A DNA stretch of 36,319 nucleotides from an uncultured Saccharophagus sp. (GTDB taxonomy: Bacteria > Pseudomonadota > Gammaproteobacteria > Pseudomonadales > Cellvibrionaceae). The notes beneath the pieces were generated by a model. That model searched no databases and was not told where the DNA came from. It worked only from the letters and a program-made list of their open reading frames with translations. Positions 21,804-31,444 of this stretch are shown here, one piece after another. Position numbers and translations under genes: made by a program. Location: the NCBI GenBank assembly GCA_937920545.1, contig CAKZUG010000102.1:1-36319 (forward strand), written 5' to 3'. Within the stretch, counting starts at the first letter, position 1, and the number at the start of each line of letters is the position of its first letter.

Positions 21804-22910
21804 TTAATATGGGCTGTATGCAATAGTATGTAAGCGTGCAAGCTCGGTTTTCGTTTCGGCTTGCGAATGCGTCATAACGGTAATATGGCCAAGTTTTCTT
21901 TTGGGTTTTGTGGCCTTGCCGTACAGCGTTAGAAAGTTATTGGCCCCTTCTACTTGGCGTGCGGTGACGGTAACACCCAATAGGTTTAGCATGCCGCAAG
22001 GCAATGTTTGCTCAGTGTTACCAAGCGTCAAACCGCTAATTGCTCTAATATGATTTTCAAACTGACTTGTTGGCACGCCTTTCGATGTCCAGTGGCCACT
22101 GTTGTGAACACGTGGGGCAATTTCATTAATAATCAGTTTGTCATCAATTAAAAAGCACTCCATGCATACCAATCCAACATAATCGAGCGTTTCGCACACG
22201 CGTTTTAGGTAGGTTTGACCTTCTTTGTTTATTGCATCAGGCAGGTTTGGAGCAGGTGCAATCGATTTTATCAGTGTGCCATTGTGATGCTCGTTCTCAA
22301 CACAAGGGTAAAAGGTGATATCACCTTTTGTGTTGCGAGCAGCTAAAAATGATATTTCTCGGTCGAATGCAACAAAGCTTTCTGCTACCCAAGCACCAGG
22401 GAAGGTAATCTCTTGTGTGATTGTGTGTTGGTTATCTTCTGTGATTTTAAATTGATTGTAGCCGTCGTAACCTTCTTCTTGCGTTTTAAGAAATATTGGC
22501 TTTTGAAGAGTGCTTATCGCATGCTCTAGGCTGGCTTTATCAGTAACAACTGCGTAGTCGGCTATAGGAATCTGCTGTTTTTGTAAAAAAGCTTTTTCAC
22601 TATGGCGGTTTTTAAATGCCTCAAGTGCGCGCGTGTTTGGTGCCACATTGGTGAGTTTGCTTAGCGCTGTAAGTAGCTCGATGTCGACATGTTCTTTCTC
22701 GACAGTAATTACATCGGGTTCACCCAGTTGGCTAAAGAGGGTGTGAGGTGTTTGATCTGTACGTATGATGGTGTCGCCCAAACCTTTTACGCAGGTGATG
22801 TCATCGGTTTGTTCGGCTAAAAAGCTGAATGTAAAACCCATTGGGCGTCCACTTTGCGCCATCATTTGGGCTAGCTGACCTGACCCAACAATGGCTATGT
22901 GTAAGCTCAT
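21804..22910 (-). CDS. purK: 5-(carboxyamino)imidazole ribonucleotide synthase
   Basis: [47 protein letters not shown]; 4-bp overlap with purE. Confidence 0.95.
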   Translation of the reverse strand: MSLHIAIVGSGQLAQMMAQSGRPMGFTFSFLAEQTDDITCVKGLGDTIIRTDQTPHTLFSQLGEPDVITVEKEHVDIELLTALSKLTNVAPNTRALEAFKNRHSEKAFLQKQQIPIADYAVVTDKASLEHAISTLQKPIFLKTQEEGYDGYNQFKITEDNQHTITQEITFPGAWVAESFVAFDREISFLAARNTKGDITFYPCVENEHHNGTLIKSIAPAPNLPDAINKEGQTYLKRVCETLDYVGLVCMECFLIDDKLIINEIAPRVHNSGHWTSKGVPTSQFENHIRAISGLTLGNTEQTLPCGMLNLLGVTVTARQVEGANNFLTLYGKATKPKRKLGHITVMTHSQAETKTELARLHTIAYSPY

Positions 22911-23389
22911 TCCACTGACTCCAATACGCTTTCAGTTTGTTTGGCGCGCCATGTCTGTAATCTTTTTTGAAGATCCGGATCAGATGTGGCCAATATTTGG
23001 CTGGCTAGTAGGCCTGCATTGTAAGCGCCAGCTTCACCAATGGCTTGTGTTGCTACCGCAACGCCTTTTGGCATTTGCGCCATGGAGAGTAAGCTGTCCA
23101 TGCCTTTTAAATGCTTACTAGCCATTGGACAGGCAATAACAGGTAGCCATGTCATTGATGCGGCCATACCCGCAAGATGTGCTGCGCCGCCTGCACCGGC
23201 AATAATCACTTTGGTGCCGTTGGTTTCTGAGTTTTTGCAAAACTCGACTAATCGGTGGGGGGTTCGGTGTGCTGAGACAATACTGACTTCAAACTCTACC
23301 CCAAGTTCTTTTAAAGGTATAAGCGCAGCTTGCATAGCCGGCCAGTCAGAACGTGACCCCATAATAATTTGAACGGGTGCTTTAGACAT
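22907..23389 (-). CDS. purE: 5-(carboxyamino)imidazole ribonucleotide mutase
   Basis: [76 protein letters not shown]. Confidence 0.97.
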   Translation of the reverse strand: MSKAPVQIIMGSRSDWPAMQAALIPLKELGVEFEVSIVSAHRTPHRLVEFCKNSETNGTKVIIAGAGGAAHLAGMAASMTWLPVIACPMASKHLKGMDSLLSMAQMPKGVAVATQAIGEAGAYNAGLLASQILATSDPDLQKRLQTWRAKQTESVLESVE

Positions 23390-23599
23390 GATATTTACCT
23401 GTGCGTATGTACGCTGCGTTTATTTGAAAAATAGCAATACAGCCAAAATGGGTATTTGGGCTACGTTTTAAGGGCGTTTAATATCAGGCCGATATAGCTG
23501 AAACATTACCCCAATTTTTGAGGGTGCATACGCTATCACGCCTTATAAAGTGATTCAATATAAACTTGGTGGTCGCGATGAATTAACTGACAGATATTA

Positions 23600-23720
23600 A
23601 CAAGACACAACGAAAGAGTACCTCTGGGTATGAGGCCGTCGGAGGCAAGGCGCCGACGCAGAGTGTATAGTGGTATATTTGCAGCGTGCCCCATACACAG
23701 GGGGGTGTTCTTTTCAACTG
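23600..23720. repeat. Possible structured or repetitive intergenic element upstream of DUF3429 gene
   Basis: GGCCGTCGGAGGCAAGGCGCCGACGCAGAG with CGTCGG/CCGACG stem, and CCCC-ATACACA-GGGG; GC-rich island in AT-rich spacer. Single copy here. Confidence 0.3.
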
Positions 23721-23901
23721 TCTCAGTAGTAAGTACAGCAGTATCTTGAATTGGGGGTGGCTATAGGCAATAAAATGTGTAAGTTTTGTATCTATGCCAT
23801 TATATGTGATCGTAATTTGGCCCTTAGCGTAGATACCTTGTGGTAAAAAGTTGCACTGATTATTTGTTATTTTCATCTATTGAGGTTTAAGGCGTTTAAA
23901 T

Positions 23902-24351
23902 ATGAGTCATGCATTACATATTCAAACTGAGCGAGAAAAGAAAGTGATGGCGGGTTTGGGCTATGCTGGCGTCATTCCGTTTGTTCTTTGTGTATTAGCC
24001 GCTTTTTTTGACGTTAGTTTTTTAGATTTAAAACCTAGCATTGTTTTTTGCACTTACTCCGTTGTTATTGTAACGTTCTTAAGCGGGACTATTTGGGGTA
24101 AAAGCTTGTATTGCGATGATAATAAATTGTTTTATTTGTTATCCAGTAATATTTTTACGCTAATAGCGTGGGTATGTTTACTGACGGTGCATATTTTGGT
24201 TGCACTGCTTGTTTTGTCGCTTTCTTTTGTTGCCTTATTATTTATTGAGACAAGGCAGCCTAATGTCATGGGTAAATATTATTTGATTATGCGTATATCG
24301 CTCACATCTATTGTGGTCTTTTTACATGTTCTTATGGCGTTTGCGCTTTAA
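23902..24351 (+). CDS. DUF3429-family membrane protein
   Basis: 149 aa with several TM segments; GLGYAGVIPFVLCVLAAFF, GTIWG resembling DUF3429. Confidence 0.7.
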   Translation: MSHALHIQTEREKKVMAGLGYAGVIPFVLCVLAAFFDVSFLDLKPSIVFCTYSVVIVTFLSGTIWGKSLYCDDNKLFYLLSSNIFTLIAWVCLLTVHILVALLVLSLSFVALLFIETRQPNVMGKYYLIMRISLTSIVVFLHVLMAFAL

Positions 24352-24437
24352 GCCTAATGTGAATTTTGATTGCACTTCTCTTCTTATGTATAGTCCAATG
24401 TTAAAGGCTTTTAGCCTAAAAGCATAAGAGGTGTTTT

Positions 24438-25031
24438 TTGATAGATTCGTTGGAACAATTGGCTCAAAATCCCTGGTGGGTTTTTTTTGGTGTGCTGACA
24501 TTTGCTTGGCTTTGGGAGGATGGCGCTCTTATATCTGGGGCGTTGCTTGCTGCTGATGGGGCGATTCATCCCGTATGGGGGGCGCTGGCAGTATTGTTGG
24601 GTATATGTTCTGGCGATGCCGGGTTATATTATATGGGTGTGCTGGCAAGGCGTGTACGTGCTTTAAGGGCGCGTTTATACAAAAAGAAGAACTTCCGTCA
24701 AATGCGCTATAAATTTTCTGAAAAAACCTTTTCTAATATTCTTCTTATTCGTTTTATACCGGGTTTGCGTACTATTGGCTTTAGTTTTTGTGGCTTTGTA
24801 GGCGTAGGATTCATTCGTTTTATGATTGCTATGACATTGGCTGGTGTGGTGTGGGTGAGCTTACTTTATATGCTTATTTATTTTTTAGGCTCTAGTGACT
24901 GGTTCGTGGATTCATATTGGAAATGGTCCTTTGCTTTAGTGGCGGTAGCGCTCTTATTTATTAATAACCGACCTCGTACAGCGTCAACTCTGGCCTCAGT
25001 ACGTGCTCCAACAAAAATACCTGTAGAGTAA
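24438..25031 (+). CDS. DedA-family membrane protein
   Basis: TTG start after AAGAGGTG; WLWEDGALISGALLAADG, GDAGLYYMG, RFIPGLRTIGFSFCGFVGVGFIRF typical of DedA. Confidence 0.82.
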   Translation: MIDSLEQLAQNPWWVFFGVLTFAWLWEDGALISGALLAADGAIHPVWGALAVLLGICSGDAGLYYMGVLARRVRALRARLYKKKNFRQMRYKFSEKTFSNILLIRFIPGLRTIGFSFCGFVGVGFIRFMIAMTLAGVVWVSLLYMLIYFLGSSDWFVDSYWKWSFALVAVALLFINNRPRTASTLASVRAPTKIPVE

Positions 25032-25102
25032 CCAGATTCACTAAACTTTTCGTGCTGTTAGTGTTCTCTACTTCTCCTTTTTTATTTGAATAAGTTTTTT
25101 AT

Positions 25103-26224
25103 ATGTCGTTATCGCTAATCAAGCATGGCCCCAATGCAGGGCTACCGCATTTAAATGAGCAAAAGCGCTCTGCTTCTTTTTATGAGTTTTGGCCTGTTTG
25201 GGTGCTATACATCCCGGTTGTTTTTTACTGGTTATGGCTAGCTATACGTTACCGTGGTTTTGGCTTACCTTTAGCGGCTAACCCGAATGTGTTTTTGGCA
25301 GGTATGCTAGGCGAATCTAAAATTGATTTGTTGGCGTCTGCGGGGGAAACGGCACAGGCGCATATTTTACCGTTTGTTTCTTTTGTTGTTGAGCCTGATG
25401 GCGTGCCTGGCAATGCTAATACGATAAAAGCTCAAGCGTTACTTGATCGGGCTGGACTTACTTATCCTTTAGTGGCGAAGCCTGATGAGGGCTGTCGTGG
25501 TGCAGGCGTGCAAATTGTGGCATCCGAGTCTGAGTTGGAGCGGTATGTTAGGGCGTTTCCGGTAGGTGAAAAGCTTATGTTACAGCGTTTAAGCCAGCAT
25601 AAAGCCGAGGCCGGTGTCTTTTATGTGCGTATGCCTAATGAAAACCAAGGTAAGGTGGTGTCCATAACATTAAAGTACCGCGCGACCGTAACGGGAGACG
25701 GTAAGCGAACAGTTGCCGAGCTAGTTGAAGCCGATAGGCGTGCCTGTAAATTGCGCGATTTATATCGTGAGCGTTTGGGTGATACATGGCGCAGCGTGCC
25801 ACAACGCGGTGAAGAAGTACCGTTGGTTTTTGCGGGTAGCCATTGTCGTGGTGCTATTTTTAAAGATGGGTGTGAGTATATTACGCAAGCACTAAGCGAT
25901 AAAATTGATGCCCTTATGCAAGATTTTCCGGCGTTTTATTATGGTAGGCTCGATATTAAATTTGATAATTTAAGTGATTTTATGGCGGGGCGTACTTTTG
26001 ATGTTATTGAGCTTAATGGCGCAAGCAGTGAGCAAACTCATATCTGGGACAGTAAAACGCCTGTCTTGGTCGTAGTGAAAACATTGTTATTGCAATACAA
26101 AACGCTGTTCATTATTGGCGCTGACTTACGCGATAAAGGTGCGGTTGTACCTTCGTTATTGACGCTTATAAAAGTATGGTGGCGTGATATAACGTCTAAA
26201 ACGACGTATCCTCACACACACTAG
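25103..26224 (+). CDS. Membrane-anchored ATP-grasp ligase-like protein
   Basis: N-terminal TM VWVLYIPVVFYWLWLAI; ATP-grasp-like PLVAKPDEGCRGAGVQIV, MLQRLSQHKAEAGVFYVRMP, YGRLDIKFDNL, FDVIELNGASSE. Confidence 0.75.
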   Translation: MSLSLIKHGPNAGLPHLNEQKRSASFYEFWPVWVLYIPVVFYWLWLAIRYRGFGLPLAANPNVFLAGMLGESKIDLLASAGETAQAHILPFVSFVVEPDGVPGNANTIKAQALLDRAGLTYPLVAKPDEGCRGAGVQIVASESELERYVRAFPVGEKLMLQRLSQHKAEAGVFYVRMPNENQGKVVSITLKYRATVTGDGKRTVAELVEADRRACKLRDLYRERLGDTWRSVPQRGEEVPLVFAGSHCRGAIFKDGCEYITQALSDKIDALMQDFPAFYYGRLDIKFDNLSDFMAGRTFDVIELNGASSEQTHIWDSKTPVLVVVKTLLLQYKTLFIIGADLRDKGAVVPSLLTLIKVWWRDITSKTTYPHTH

Positions 26225-26387
26225 AGTGTACCGTGACTTAAAATTGGCATCTCCCCAGTTTTAGCCGCGGCTAAATGAAAGGGCACTTTTGGGTGAAGGC
26301 CATGTCTGATGTGTTTTAACCTGCTACTATCTATTTTTGGTTATTTACTCTGTAGATAGCCCACCTTAACTTAAGTGATTAATTGTA

Positions 26388-26981
26388 ATGATGACAACAT
26401 CGTCAATGTTGACAGAAGCTTCTGCTACGCCTGCTGCTCATTTGCAACCCATTATAGTGGGTGCGCTTGAGTCTTTGAGTCAAGTTCATAAGCTGCTAAG
26501 TGATATATCCCAAGAGCAGTACGTGCATATATGTACGCCTCATATGCAAAGCCCAATGGGAAGTCATGTTAGGCATGTGCTAGATATGTTTTATGCGTTT
26601 AAATTGGGTGTAATCAATGATGAAGTTATTGATTATGATTTAAGGCGGCGTGGTGCGGCCATTGAGACGTCGCTTGTTGCGGCATTGGTTGATATTACTC
26701 ATACCATTGAGTGGATCGATAGTATGTTTTCGTCTGCGGGTACGCTAAGTACGGCCCTAGAGCAGGTTGTTAGTGTTAAAACCGAGGTGTGTTTGTCGTG
26801 TACGGTTTCTGTTCATGTTGAATCAAATCTGGGGCGTGAATTAATATTTGTGGCTAGCCATGCTGTGCATCATTTTGCGCTGCTGGCCACAATCGCTAAA
26901 TTACAGGGTGTTTGTCTTGACGACAACTTCGGTGTAGCGCCCGCCACACGTACTTTTTTGCGCCAAGAACGGGTCGAATAA
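26388..26981 (+). CDS. DinB-like (YfiT/DinB superfamily) protein
   Basis: GSHVRHVLDMFYAF and SHAVHHFALLATIAKLQG, His pattern of DinB metal-binding four-helix bundles; 1-nt stop/start overlap with next gene. Confidence 0.72.
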   Translation: MMTTSSMLTEASATPAAHLQPIIVGALESLSQVHKLLSDISQEQYVHICTPHMQSPMGSHVRHVLDMFYAFKLGVINDEVIDYDLRRRGAAIETSLVAALVDITHTIEWIDSMFSSAGTLSTALEQVVSVKTEVCLSCTVSVHVESNLGRELIFVASHAVHHFALLATIAKLQGVCLDDNFGVAPATRTFLRQERVE

Positions 26982-27724
26982 TGTGTACTTTAAGCTGGCT
27001 ATATACTCCAGCAGGTTGCGAGATATTTTTTAACCGTGATGAGCAGCGCGCCCGTGCTGATGCTTTGCCGTTAACGGTTAAAAATGGTGCTGCGTACCCT
27101 GTTGACCCTCAAGGCGGGGGCACATGGATAGGTGCTAATGCTAGTGGTTTAGCTTTTGCATTGCTTAATTTTTATCAGGGTTGTTTGCCTAACGGTAAAG
27201 ATGGCAAAGTATCTAAGCTCATTTCTCGTGGGGCGATTATTACTCGGCTGGTAAAGTGCGAGAGCCTTTGCGATGTTAAAATGACGTTTGAAGTGTTTGA
27301 TCTGACTCAATTTGCGCCTTTTTCGCTATGCGTGTTTACGCCTATTTCGCAAGTATTATGGCAGTGGACAGGGAGTAAACTGCATATTGACCCAACTATT
27401 GTCAGCCCAATGACGTCGTCGTCGGTGCATTTTGACGAAGTGCATGCTTCACGGTTGCATGAGTATGCACGGCTGCCTGCTATTACTCGCCAATCTCTTT
27501 TTGAGTACCATACGCGACATCAGCCCGAAAAAAGTTATAAAAGTGTCTGTATGCATCGTAGGGACGCTAAATCAGTTAGTTTTACGCACATTAATTTGCA
27601 GCCAAATCAGGCTGTTATGCGTTACCACAACCATTCTCCATGCACGCTAAACAGTTATGATACGTTTTTAGCGCTTAAACCCGAAGTGTTAGAGCGCTGC
27701 TTGGTCGATCACGAGCAAGTGTAG
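26981..27724 (+). CDS. NRDE-family (TANGO2-like) protein
   Basis: MCTLSWLYTPAGCEIFFNRDEQRARADALP, PVDPQGGGTWIGANASGLAFALLN; Cys2 as in NRDE proteins. Confidence 0.85.
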   Translation: MCTLSWLYTPAGCEIFFNRDEQRARADALPLTVKNGAAYPVDPQGGGTWIGANASGLAFALLNFYQGCLPNGKDGKVSKLISRGAIITRLVKCESLCDVKMTFEVFDLTQFAPFSLCVFTPISQVLWQWTGSKLHIDPTIVSPMTSSSVHFDEVHASRLHEYARLPAITRQSLFEYHTRHQPEKSYKSVCMHRRDAKSVSFTHINLQPNQAVMRYHNHSPCTLNSYDTFLALKPEVLERCLVDHEQV

Positions 27725-27729
27725 TTTTT

Positions 27730-28566
27730 CTAGATGGTTACAATTGCGCCCTTTGCTATGCCTTCATACGCCTTAACGGTAAAGTTATCTTGAGGGTGTT
27801 GGTGTTTGAGGGTGCTGGCAATGTGAGATGCAATAAATTCGACAGTGGTGTCTGTGTCGATAATATCGACACAGCTTGCAGGTAGGCTTAGCGTGAATTC
27901 ACCTTGGTCGGCGCGGTAGGCAAAATCAATTTGGCTACTTGATTGCTGAAGGATGTCGCTACGCGTTGCAATATAAATATCCGCCCAATTGGATGCCTGC
28001 TTTTGCATATCCGTTACCGATAGCTCACCATTGCGCCATATTTCAATTTTAGATCTGTGGCCGTGAGCGATGCGCTGACAATTACCTTTGTGCTTTTTTA
28101 GTCCGTGACTGTAGTGGTAAAAGGGGGTGGCGATCGCTTCTGGTTCAAAACTTAACGTAATGTTGGCCACACCCTCGCCAAAGTGATCGCGTAGAGCGCG
28201 CTTGCAGTGTTCTGCAATGCTATGCGGGGTGATGTCTGTTGCATCAACAAGTGTTATGGCTTGGTGGGGGCTACTAATTGCAATATGCTTGTTATCGTAA
28301 CGCCATTCTAGGCTTGTGTTTAACGTGTTTTGACTCAGATTTTGTGTGCAATTTGATGTTTTGGGTACAAGTAGGCAATGGTCAATATACGTGTCTAGCC
28401 ATGTGCGCAGTGTTTTTTTAACAATACCAAAATCGCATACCATACCGTTACTATCCAGCTCGCCATCAAGCACAATACTGGCAAGCCATGTTTCGCCAAT
28501 AAGGCCACGAGTTGGGTGGAAATAACTGAAATCGACATTGGTTAAGTTGTTAACAAATAATTGCAT
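27730..28566 (-). CDS. Tandem 6-pyruvoyltetrahydropterin synthase / QueD-like protein
   Basis: N-half GMVCDFGIVKKTLRTWLDTYIDHCLLV; C-half FYHYSHGLKKHKGNCQRIAHGHRSKIEI (Zn/Cys and HGH motif). Confidence 0.75.
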   Translation of the reverse strand: MQLFVNNLTNVDFSYFHPTRGLIGETWLASIVLDGELDSNGMVCDFGIVKKTLRTWLDTYIDHCLLVPKTSNCTQNLSQNTLNTSLEWRYDNKHIAISSPHQAITLVDATDITPHSIAEHCKRALRDHFGEGVANITLSFEPEAIATPFYHYSHGLKKHKGNCQRIAHGHRSKIEIWRNGELSVTDMQKQASNWADIYIATRSDILQQSSSQIDFAYRADQGEFTLSLPASCVDIIDTDTTVEFIASHIASTLKHQHPQDNFTVKAYEGIAKGAIVTI

Positions 28567-28677
28567 AGCTTGCGGGTATCTTTAGATCTGTTTTATGGGG
28601 GAGTAATTGTAGCGTATTCGGCTTTAATTGCGCAGCGAATTTTATGGGTAGTGCGAGTTTAAGCTATAGCAAAGTAA

Positions 28678-28700
28678 AGCGATGCGGTGATTGCATCGCT
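28678..28700 (-). terminator. Hairpin downstream of DUF3135-like gene
   Basis: AGCGATGC-GGTGATT-GCATCGCT, perfect 8-bp stem; on minus strand followed by TTTACTTT. Confidence 0.45.
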
Positions 28701-28750
28701 AGTGGCATCTAGACCGCTATTGTATTTGAGGTATTTTTTGAATGTGTGTG

Positions 28751-29107
28751 TTAACACGCTTTAATTTCAGGCGCGGATGGAAAGTTTAATACGACTGCGT
28801 TCACGATGGTTTGTCTGGGGGGGGGCGTGCTTTGTTTTTTGTCCAGGTTTAATCCTGCTAGAGCATCATTAAGTTCATGTAATGATTCATGCATCTTTTT
28901 AGAGATCGCAATGCATCTGCTCAATGGCGTTTTATGGCGCCTACGCTCACCGTCTATTTGAAATTGTAAACCGCGTAAACGTTGTTGTTGTTCGGTTGGG
29001 GCGTTGTCGATAAGTTTCTCTATTTCACTTTTCCGCCAGGCTTCTAATTGTGCCGGGTTGTTTTGTGCAAGATCTTTAAGTTCATCAAATGATGGCCAGT
29101 TAGACAT
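28751..29107 (-). CDS. DUF3135-family protein
   Basis: PSFDELKDLAQNNPAQLEAWRKSEIEKLIDNAP..RLRGLQFQIDGERRRHKTPLSRCIAISKKMHESLHEL. Confidence 0.78.
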   Translation of the reverse strand: MSNWPSFDELKDLAQNNPAQLEAWRKSEIEKLIDNAPTEQQQRLRGLQFQIDGERRRHKTPLSRCIAISKKMHESLHELNDALAGLNLDKKQSTPPPRQTIVNAVVLNFPSAPEIKAC

Positions 29108-29409
29108 GGTGTGCCTCCAAAATAGACATAAATAAAATGTAAGAGTATGTATCTTTGGTCGCTTAGATTGGCGCGATAATCATCTCTCGTTGATTAAAAA
29201 TGATACTATCAGAGTTGTGCATGTTATGTGAGTAAAGAATGCTAGATCGGTAAGTTATATGTCGAAATTTGCAAAGAGGTTCTCAAGACATATATTTTGT
29301 CTTATTTCTTTTGTTATTCTGAGTGTCTTGTCATCCAGTTGTCCCTATAAATGCCGTATCTTGTTTGTGTATTTACCGTTTTTACAGTGTATAAATAAGG
29401 GGTGTGGAG

Positions 29410-29973
29410 ATGCATGTTCAGCGTCGTGCAGCGGTTATTGTCTTAATTAAAAATATCAATGGGCAGGATTGTGTACTGTTAACTAAGCGTGCCGTGTCTT
29501 TGCGTTCGCATTCGGGTGAAGTTGCACTGCCAGGTGGTAAGTATGACGATACTGACATCAATCTGCGTGCAACGGCATTACGCGAGGCGCATGAAGAGGT
29601 AAATGCTAATCCCTGCGATGTGGATATATTCAAGGCGCTAGCGCCTAGTTATTCACGGGCGAATATTTACGTTAAGCCTTTTGTGGCAAGGCTAAATAAA
29701 GATGAGCACATTAAGGCAAACCCTAGTGAAGTGGCCGATATTTTTTGGGTGCCTATTGCTTTCTTCTTGGAGGATCAGCGCCTGCGTACCGATACAGCAT
29801 GTATTAAAGGGCGTGACTTTTGGGCACCCGCATATGCCTTTGGTCAGCATGTTATATGGGGGTTAACGGCGCGAATTATTGTCGATATGTTAAATAAGTG
29901 CTACAGAGCGAATATTGTTAAACAGCAAAAGCGGCCTGTTGAAATGAGTCGGGCGCTGATGCTGGCGAGCTAG
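29410..29973 (+). CDS. NUDIX hydrolase (CoA-pyrophosphatase-like)
   Basis: RSHSGEVALPGGKYDDTDINLRATALREAHEEVN, slightly divergent Nudix box; start 29404 GTG or 29410 ATG. Confidence 0.85.
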   Translation: MHVQRRAAVIVLIKNINGQDCVLLTKRAVSLRSHSGEVALPGGKYDDTDINLRATALREAHEEVNANPCDVDIFKALAPSYSRANIYVKPFVARLNKDEHIKANPSEVADIFWVPIAFFLEDQRLRTDTACIKGRDFWAPAYAFGQHVIWGLTARIIVDMLNKCYRANIVKQQKRPVEMSRALMLAS

Positions 29974-30074
29974 CCGTTAATGATTATTTTACTTGCACTG
30001 AGAGGGGTTTTTTGCATGTCGTCCTTATCTGCATGGGCGATGGGGTGGAGTCTTTACCCGCTTAGGTTTATTCG

Positions 30075-31346
30075 TTAATGCATCGTTACTTTTACTTTTT
30101 CTATCCGCGTTTCTGATATGTCTGTAAGCTCAAAGCGGTAGCCTGCAATTTCAAAACTAACAATAGCGTCTGGTATGTTTTCTAAGTGCTCTAATATAAT
30201 GCCGTTAATCGTTTTAGGGCCGTCAATGGGTAAATCCCAGTCTAGGTGTTTATTTACCTCTCTTATCGACGTTGACCCATCAATTTTGTACCACTTGTTG
30301 CTCAACGGCACAATATCTTCTTCTTCTTTATCGTCGGCTGCATCTGTTGAGAAGTCGCCTACAATTTCTTCTAGTAAGTCAACTAGGGTGGCAATACCCA
30401 CCACTTCGCCGTATTCATTCACCGCAATCGCTGTGCGCCGCTTTTCTTTTTGAAAATTCAGAAGTTGCGTGGAGAGCGAGGTGGACTCGGGTACAAAATA
30501 AGGGGTGCTTAGGTTATCGCGTATAGCTTCATGTGTGATGGTGTCGTCACTGCCGTTAATAAATCGTGCAGCGTTGCGAAGATGTAAAATGCCAATGACA
30601 TTGTTAATGTCGCCTTCAAAAACAGGTAGTCGAGTGTACTCGGTTGTGCGGATGAAGTGCATGATGTTTTTTATGTCATGTGTCATATCGATGCCGACTA
30701 CGTCGTTACGCGGCACCATAATGTCCTCAACTGTCGCTTTAGCCAAATCCAGCACATTAAGCAGCATGCCTTGGTGTTGGTCGGGTATCAGTTCGCCAGC
30801 TTCGTTAACGACTGTGCGCAATTCTTCTGGGTGCAGGTTGTCTGATAAATTACTGTTGTTGAGGTCTATGCCCAACACTTTTGCCAGCGCCTTGGAAATT
30901 ATATTCACTAAAAATACAAACGGAAAAAGTACAATTAATAAAAAGTGCAGGGCAAAGCTAGCAGGAAAAGCGATTTTTTCTGGGTAAAGCGCTGCAATCG
31001 ACTTGGGAGTGACTTCGGCAAAAATAAGAATAATAAAGGTTAATAAAATAGGCAGTAATGCAATAACCAATGCTTCGCTTAAAAAGCGTTCAGCAATAAC
31101 GGTCGCGACCATGGTAAGTAAAATATTAACAAGGTTGTTTCCAATTAAAATAACGCCTATGAGCTTGTCGGGCTTGGCAAGCAGGCTGGATGCTTTAATT
31201 GCTGCGCGGTGCTCTTGATTCACCATATGCCGCAAGCGATATTTGTTAAGTGAAAGCATGCCTGTTTCTGAGCTAGAGAAAAAAGCAGAGCTAAAGATAA
31301 GGGCAATAAACAGACCGACTAGTAACTCGGTAGAGACAGCGTCCAA
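30075..31346 (-). CDS. CNNM (DUF21)/CBS/CorC_HlyC transporter-associated protein (CorB/YfjD-like)
   Basis: FSSAFFSSSETGMLSLNKYRLRHM, FAEVTPKSIA, ATVEDIMVPRNDVVGID, AVNEYGEVVGIATLVDLLEEIVGD. Confidence 0.93.
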   Translation of the reverse strand: MDAVSTELLVGLFIALIFSSAFFSSSETGMLSLNKYRLRHMVNQEHRAAIKASSLLAKPDKLIGVILIGNNLVNILLTMVATVIAERFLSEALVIALLPILLTFIILIFAEVTPKSIAALYPEKIAFPASFALHFLLIVLFPFVFLVNIISKALAKVLGIDLNNSNLSDNLHPEELRTVVNEAGELIPDQHQGMLLNVLDLAKATVEDIMVPRNDVVGIDMTHDIKNIMHFIRTTEYTRLPVFEGDINNVIGILHLRNAARFINGSDDTITHEAIRDNLSTPYFVPESTSLSTQLLNFQKEKRRTAIAVNEYGEVVGIATLVDLLEEIVGDFSTDAADDKEEEDIVPLSNKWYKIDGSTSIREVNKHLDWDLPIDGPKTINGIILEHLENIPDAIVSFEIAGYRFELTDISETRIEKVKVTMH

Positions 31347-31444
31347 TGTGGTAGTAACCTATATAATTTGAGTGCGTTAATCTTGAACCAGAAATCGTTA
31401 TCAAGCAAGGTGAAAACATGTTTTATATGGGGAGGTTAACACGC

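Noticed and set aside
23583-23876. Minus-strand ORF of 97 aa
   Set aside because: Overlaps a structured/repeat-like island, no recognisable domain; not called as a gene.
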